Shown here piece by piece: positions 5,942 through 9,762 of a DNA stretch of 9,762 nt; the stretch's first letter is position 1; every line of letters starts with the position of its first letter. Under the pieces are notes generated by a model. That model was not told the DNA's origin. It was given only the letters and a program-made list of their open reading frames with translations, and searched no databases. The position numbers were made by a program, and so were the translations under genes. This DNA comes from JABJJH01 sp047631095 (GTDB lineage Bacteria > Pseudomonadota > Alphaproteobacteria > UBA8366 > GCA-2717185), in contig JBLHZD010000143.1 in NCBI GenBank assembly GCA_047631095.1, positions 1-9,762 of the forward strand, given 5' to 3'.

Positions 5942-7750
5942 TCAAGCATAGGGATTGGCGTCGATCAGGCCTTCTTCAAGGGCCTTAATTTGTAGGGCCA
6001 TGTACTTGGAATAAATACGCGCCTGGGTCAGGCTTCCTGCAATAAACCAAATGCCTTCCTGTGGCGTGCGTTTGAACATATTGGCGAGTTCGCCATCCTT
6101 GTCTTCGCCCCAGATGGGTCCGATCCGATCAACCATGTCCTGACCAAGAGCCCGACGCACCAACTCGCCTTGCGGATAGTAGCCTGTGCCGAGCACAACG
6201 ACGTCGGCAGGAATGATGCTTCCATCTTTCAAGAGCGCACCTTCGGGGCAATAGCGCTCGATACGTTCATTCTGCAAAAGGCCAATTTCACCTTTGATCA
6301 TCAATTCAGAACTGCCAGCGTCCAGATTATAGCCCCCGCCGCGTCGGCGGTACTTCATCTGGTGACCGGTGTTGTCGTCGCCGATATCAAACTTGAATCC
6401 AATGCCCTTCAGGCCCTCAATCATGTCCTTGTCTAAATCCACCATGCGTTTTACGGACAGTTTATAGGCTTCGAGAATCATCGGCGGCGTCGCTGCCGAC
6501 GCAATCAGATCGCAGTCTTCAATAGACGGGCCTTCCTCGTAAATCGCATAGTTGAGTTTGGCCGATGGGTCGATGGAAACGACAGTTGTCGAACCACGTT
6601 GGACGAGCGTCGTGTGGCATTCAAAACTGTGCAAGTCCAATGCAATATCATTGGCGCTTGAACCCGTGCCAATAACGATGGCGCGCTTGCCTGCATAGGG
6701 AGCGCCGCTATCAAAATCTTCCGAGTGCAAGACTTCGCCCGTGAATGTATCGAGCCCTGGGATCTCTGGGGTAAGAGGATAACTACTAACGCCGTTGGCG
6801 AAGACAATATGACGGGGCCGCAATATTCGTTCCCCACCGTCTTCACATTTCAGCGTGGCGACCCAATGCTTTGCAGTCTCATCCCATACGCCTTTTGTGA
6901 ACTCTGTATTGGTCCAGTGGTTGATCTCCATAACCTGAGCATAAACTTCAAACCACATGCCAAGCATGTCCTTGGGGATGTAATTCGGCCAAGTCTCCGG
7001 GAATGGCATATACGGCAAGTGGTTGACACGGATTGAATTGTGGAGCGCCAACGAATGGTATCGCGTTCTCCAGCTATCCCCAATGCGGGGCCACTTTTCA
7101 ACGATGAGGGCGTCGACGCCCAGCTGGTTAAGGCGCGCCGCGATTGAAAGTCCCGCTTGAGCGCCACCGACGATCAAAACTGTCGGGTCGTGATCCTCAT
7201 AGGTCTGAGCCTTGCGTCGTACGTCTTCCCAGTTGTCGCCTCCGAAATTGCGGGAATAGGCGTCGCCCGTGGGGCGATTTTCCCCCGTCTTTTCCTCAAA
7301 CCCGTTAAGCTCTTCCAGTGTGGTGGAGATAACCCAGGCCTTATGGCCAGCCGTTCCTCCTCCGTCCTCGGCCGGTATAAGGCGCAACACGCCCTCGCCA
7401 TGCCCTACTTTGGTTTCAAAACAAAGAATAGCTTCAATACAGTCACGACCCAGACGCTTTACGCGTCTCGGCGGTGTTCGGGCCGGATTGATCTGGAACC
7501 CCTGCGCTTGAACAGCCGGCTGACGAGACACGAGGCGTTTAGCGATTTCGTTTGCACCAACACACGGAGTTAGATGCCAGGTAAAGGCCAACACATCACG
7601 CCAGTTCCCATCAACCTCAAACTGAGACGCTACTGCTATCTCGTCGCCACTCGCAAGAGCGCGCTCGAAGACACTGAGCCATGCCGCAACGATTTCCTGA
7701 ATGTCCATTGCATCGCGCGTCTCGAAACGCGCCTGGTCTGTGAAGTTCAT
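5942..7750 (-). CDS. Flavin-containing monooxygenase with N-terminal NTF2/SnoaL-like domain
   Basis: This 602-residue FAD- and NADPH-dependent oxidoreductase is of the FMO/YUCCA type, which hydroxylates or oxygenates small organic substrates in the cytoplasm. Numbering from the chosen start, residues about 16-144 form an NTF2/SnoaL-like domain (DIQEIVAAWLSVFERALAS, later DGNWRDVLAFTW). The FAD Rossmann motif is LIVGGAQAG (192-200), with GDSW at 224-227. The FMO fingerprint FTGEVLHSEDF (336-346) matches FxGxxxHxxxF/Y. The NADPH motif is VIGTGSSAND (359-368), and GTGYYP (521-526) is the late ATG-type motif. The start is the ATG at 7750-7748 because AGGGA lies six bases upstream; an upstream TTG (7768) would add six residues but lacks a site. 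The middle FAD glycine is alanine, a mild departure. The substrate is unknown. Confidence 0.9.
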   Translation of the reverse strand: MNFTDQARFETRDAMDIQEIVAAWLSVFERALASGDEIAVASQFEVDGNWRDVLAFTWHLTPCVGANEIAKRLVSRQPAVQAQGFQINPARTPPRRVKRLGRDCIEAILCFETKVGHGEGVLRLIPAEDGGGTAGHKAWVISTTLEELNGFEEKTGENRPTGDAYSRNFGGDNWEDVRRKAQTYEDHDPTVLIVGGAQAGLSIAARLNQLGVDALIVEKWPRIGDSWRTRYHSLALHNSIRVNHLPYMPFPETWPNYIPKDMLGMWFEVYAQVMEINHWTNTEFTKGVWDETAKHWVATLKCEDGGERILRPRHIVFANGVSSYPLTPEIPGLDTFTGEVLHSEDFDSGAPYAGKRAIVIGTGSSANDIALDLHSFECHTTLVQRGSTTVVSIDPSAKLNYAIYEEGPSIEDCDLIASAATPPMILEAYKLSVKRMVDLDKDMIEGLKGIGFKFDIGDDNTGHQMKYRRRGGGYNLDAGSSELMIKGEIGLLQNERIERYCPEGALLKDGSIIPADVVVLGTGYYPQGELVRRALGQDMVDRIGPIWGEDKDGELANMFKRTPQEGIWFIAGSLTQARIYSKYMALQIKALEEGLIDANPYA

Positions 7751-8293
7751 TGGCTTTCCCTGGTACAATAATCCGCTAAAACAAGTTGGTTAATCGAACG
7801 TGCCCTGCTAAATGCCGGGCGGTAATCTCATATATGACGTCGGTTTTTTCCATATGCGAGAGGTTTTCACCACCTGCCGCCGAGTGCCGTCTTCGCAGAT
7901 TTTAAAAGCTATTAACCTCATTAAACAAGGTCGTTTCTATCTGGCACCACGTTTGTCTCATGTCGAACCAATTGAGTTTAATCACGGAAATCTATGGGCT
8001 GCTTCCACGACGGTGTCGTCAATACAATTTCCTGCGCCCCCTAATTGGCGCTTAAAATTATTTTCTAAACAGGCCCTGTTTACGGGTTTCTTGCCCGCCC
8101 ATGGATTCACGCAAATAGGCCGCAGAAAATCGAAAATAGGCTTGGATTTTAAAGCGACAGAAGGACTGCTTAGCGGAATACAATCATTTATTCGACGGTG
8201 AACCAAACGGTGTTGTCGCGTTAACCTAATTCTGGTGCAAATTATTTTTCCGCGATTAAACTGAATTATCTGAAAAACCTGAAAGGACAATTT
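7751..8293. other. Gene-poor divergent region with one doubtful ORF
   Basis: Between the divergent monooxygenase and CoA-transferase genes lie 543 bases of lower GC. One plus-strand frame (7812-8201, 129 codons, starting MPGGNLIYDVGFFHMREVFT) is open, but it has no ribosome binding site and no family I recognise. The frame on the other strand (8308-7982) would run through the CoA-transferase start and is not credible. The ORF may be chance or a decayed gene. The last 90 bases are AT-rich, suit a promoter and end in the AAAGGA (8282-8287) site of the CoA-transferase. I see no clear operator or RNA element. Confidence 0.5.
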
Positions 8294-9523
8294 ATGGAGC
8301 CCCTTCACGATATCCGCGTCCTGTCCGTAACTGTTTTTCTTGCCGGTCCGTTTCTCAGCATGACCCTCGCCCGCTTTGGCGCTGACGTCATAAAGGTGGA
8401 AATGCCGGGTGTTGGAGACCCTGTTAGAAATGTTGGCCCCTACGCCGGACCAAATGGTGTGACCTCTGACCGGGAAACCGAGGAAGATCTTTCAATTCGC
8501 TTCCTCAAACGTTCAGAAGGGGTCAAAAGCGTGTCTTTGAATTTAAAGGATCCGGAAGGGCGACGAATGTTTCTGGAGTTGGCGAAACAATCGGACGTCG
8601 TGATCGAGAACCTTTCCCCAGGATCAATGACCCGTTTGGGTTTGGGGTATGCGGATGTCGCAAAGGTAAACCCTGGAATCGTTTATTGTTCCATTGCCGG
8701 TTATGGACAAACCGGCCCTTACAAGGATTTGCCCGCGCATGATCATCAAATTCAGGCGATGTCCGGGATCATGGATATGAACGGCGACCCCAAAGGGCCA
8801 CCAACCAGGATTGGCGTTTTCGTCGGTGATCTTGTGACGCCGCTATACGCCGCCTATTCTATTCTCGGTGCCTTACGCGTTAAGGAAAAAACAGGTGAAG
8901 GCCAATATCTCGACGCCTCCATGATAGACACGCTCGCCACGATGATGTTCATGGAACCGATGGAGCATGTGCTTCACGAAGGCCTACCCGTTCGGGCTGG
9001 CAACGACAGCCGTAGCGATGTCACCGGACTTTATCGCCTCACGGATGGAGACATCATTATTACAGTCGGAAGCAAGGTGCGATGGGAGCGGCTTTGTAAG
9101 GCGCTTGGGGCCGAAGATGTTTTTGCGAACCCCCGCTACGCAACAGATGGCGACCGGGTGACGCATGTTGGTGAACTGCGGGCAGAGTTGCAGGCGCGTC
9201 TTGGCGACCTCACCTGCGCCGAAGGAATTGACCTTTTAACACAAGCCGACATTCCTGTCGCCCGGGTCCGCACCTTACCCGAAGTGATGGAGGACGATCA
9301 TTTCCGGGATCGCGGATCGTTAAAGCCAATGTACCGGGAGGGGTCGACAACGCCTGTGGAGCGCGGCGTTGTCTCGGGGTTTCCGGTGACATTTTCTGGC
9401 GGACCATTACCGACGCTTGAAGGCGGCGCAATGCTTGGACGCCACAATGAAGAAGTCTATGCACGATTGCTGAATTTGGATTCAGCCGCGCTTGTCGAAT
9501 TGAAAAATCGAGGCGTTATTTAA
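8294..9523 (+). CDS. CaiB/BaiF-type (class III) CoA-transferase
   Basis: This 409-residue protein has the usual length of family III CoA-transferases, which move CoA between carboxylic acids through an aspartyl-CoA intermediate in an interlocked homodimer. The N-terminal half shows the family pattern: IRVLSVTVFLAGPF (7-20), LARFGADVIKVEMP (25-38), VKSVSLNLKDPEGR (77-90), VVIENLSPGSMTRLGLGY (102-119) and IVYCSIAGYGQTGPY (129-143). D179 in GVFVGDLVTPLYAA fits the catalytic aspartate of formyl-CoA transferase (D169, GDSxxG). The C-terminal half has IPVARVRTLPEV (320-331) and ends GVI, typical of the family. The ATG has AAAGGA six bases upstream. The gene stands alone, divergent from the monooxygenase. 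The substrate pair (succinyl-, oxalyl-, carnitinyl- or other CoA) cannot be told from sequence. Confidence 0.93.
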   Translation: MEPLHDIRVLSVTVFLAGPFLSMTLARFGADVIKVEMPGVGDPVRNVGPYAGPNGVTSDRETEEDLSIRFLKRSEGVKSVSLNLKDPEGRRMFLELAKQSDVVIENLSPGSMTRLGLGYADVAKVNPGIVYCSIAGYGQTGPYKDLPAHDHQIQAMSGIMDMNGDPKGPPTRIGVFVGDLVTPLYAAYSILGALRVKEKTGEGQYLDASMIDTLATMMFMEPMEHVLHEGLPVRAGNDSRSDVTGLYRLTDGDIIITVGSKVRWERLCKALGAEDVFANPRYATDGDRVTHVGELRAELQARLGDLTCAEGIDLLTQADIPVARVRTLPEVMEDDHFRDRGSLKPMYREGSTTPVERGVVSGFPVTFSGGPLPTLEGGAMLGRHNEEVYARLLNLDSAALVELKNRGVI

Positions 9524-9684
9524 GCTGGCCAGATTTAAAACCGCCCGCCGCGACACCGGTTCCCGCGCCATATATGCACATGCCCGGCAAATCGTCAGGT
9601 GGTGAACAATGCTGAATCGGTCTCAATCCCGAGGAGAGCCTGCCCGACATTTTCGTAATGGCTCTGTCGGCCCTGCAACTGCTG

Positions 9685-9762
9685 TGGTCCTCCCCCAAAG
9701 AAATGGTCCACCCGTATAGTTAGGAAAGGGAGGATCAAAGATGGCGAACAAACAGCACAAAC
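9685..9762 (+). mobile_element. Probable left end of an IS3-family insertion sequence, cut by the window edge
   Basis: A C-rich TGGTCCTCCCCC (9685-9696) looks like the TG-starting left end of an IS3-type element. A second TGGTCCACCC (9704-9713) repeats it after 19 bases. About 45 bases inside, a strong ribosome binding site precedes a short frame reading MANKQHK, which resembles the MxxKxHKPEEI start of IS3-family OrfA proteins. The right end is outside the window, so the boundary is a guess. Confidence 0.4.
9741..9762 (+). CDS. Start of a gene running off the window, probably IS3-family transposase OrfA
   Basis: Seven codons (MANKQHK) follow an excellent AGGGAGGA site (9728-9735) with a five-base spacer, so a real gene starts here. 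Many IS3-family first reading frames (the helix-turn-helix OrfA) begin with a basic M-x-x-K-x-HKPEEI, and the C-rich repeats just upstream fit an element end. The piece is too short to be sure. Confidence 0.45.

Noticed and set aside
7982..8308. Minus-strand frame of 108 codons in the divergent spacer
   Set aside because: It would start inside the CoA-transferase gene, has no ribosome binding site and has no recognisable domain.
9516..9698. Minus-strand frame with CIYGAGTGVA, recalling the glycine-rich C-terminus of thiolases
   Set aside because: The glycine spacing differs from the thiolase CxGGGxG motif, the rest of the frame has no thiolase features, and it overlaps the end of the CoA-transferase gene and the probable IS end.

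Overview
The window looks like a piece of a mid-GC proteobacterial chromosome, most likely alphaproteobacterial. That guess rests on the gene families, the codon use and the IS6-type transposase; no rRNA or tRNA is present to fix the taxonomy. Most genes are dispersed acyl-CoA and redox metabolism genes with good ribosome binding sites. They are interrupted by one clearly mobile and partly decayed stretch.

Layout. 1-134 is a leader that may hold the tail of an upstream gene. 135-1022 (+) is a CitE/HpcH-HpaI type CoA-ester lyase. 1062-2172 is a nested insertion-sequence site: a complete IS6-family element of about 805 bp (1368-2172, intact DDE transposase 1425-2120) sits inside a decayed relative (1062-1367). 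2173-2690 is a scrap yard of minus-strand gene fragments, including part of the N-terminal region of a phage-type tyrosine integrase. 2700-3491 (+) is an orphan protein of about 263 aa whose C-terminal part weakly resembles a PD-(D/E)XK nuclease fold without its active site. It overlaps tail-to-tail by 4 bp with 3488-4693 (-), an LVIVD-repeat beta-propeller protein. 4780-5802 (+) is a COG0523/CobW-type metal-chaperone GTPase, divergent from the propeller gene. 5942-7750 (-) is a flavin-containing monooxygenase with an N-terminal NTF2/SnoaL-like domain. 7751-8293 is a gene-poor divergent intergenic region. 8294-9523 (+) is a class III (CaiB/BaiF) CoA-transferase. The right edge appears to enter another insertion sequence, probably IS3-family, whose first reading frame starts at 9741.

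How the genes may work together. The CoA lyase and the CoA-transferase both act on CoA thioesters, and the monooxygenase could oxidise a small substrate upstream of such a route. They are not in one operon, so a shared pathway is only a guess. The most suggestive pairing is the divergent LVIVD propeller and COG0523 GTPase. The propeller carries a histidine just after five of its repeat units, and COG0523 proteins load metals into client proteins, so the propeller is a candidate client. I found no CRISPR array, RNA gene or complete defence system. The novelty candidates are the propeller/GTPase pair and the orphan gene beside the integrase remnant.
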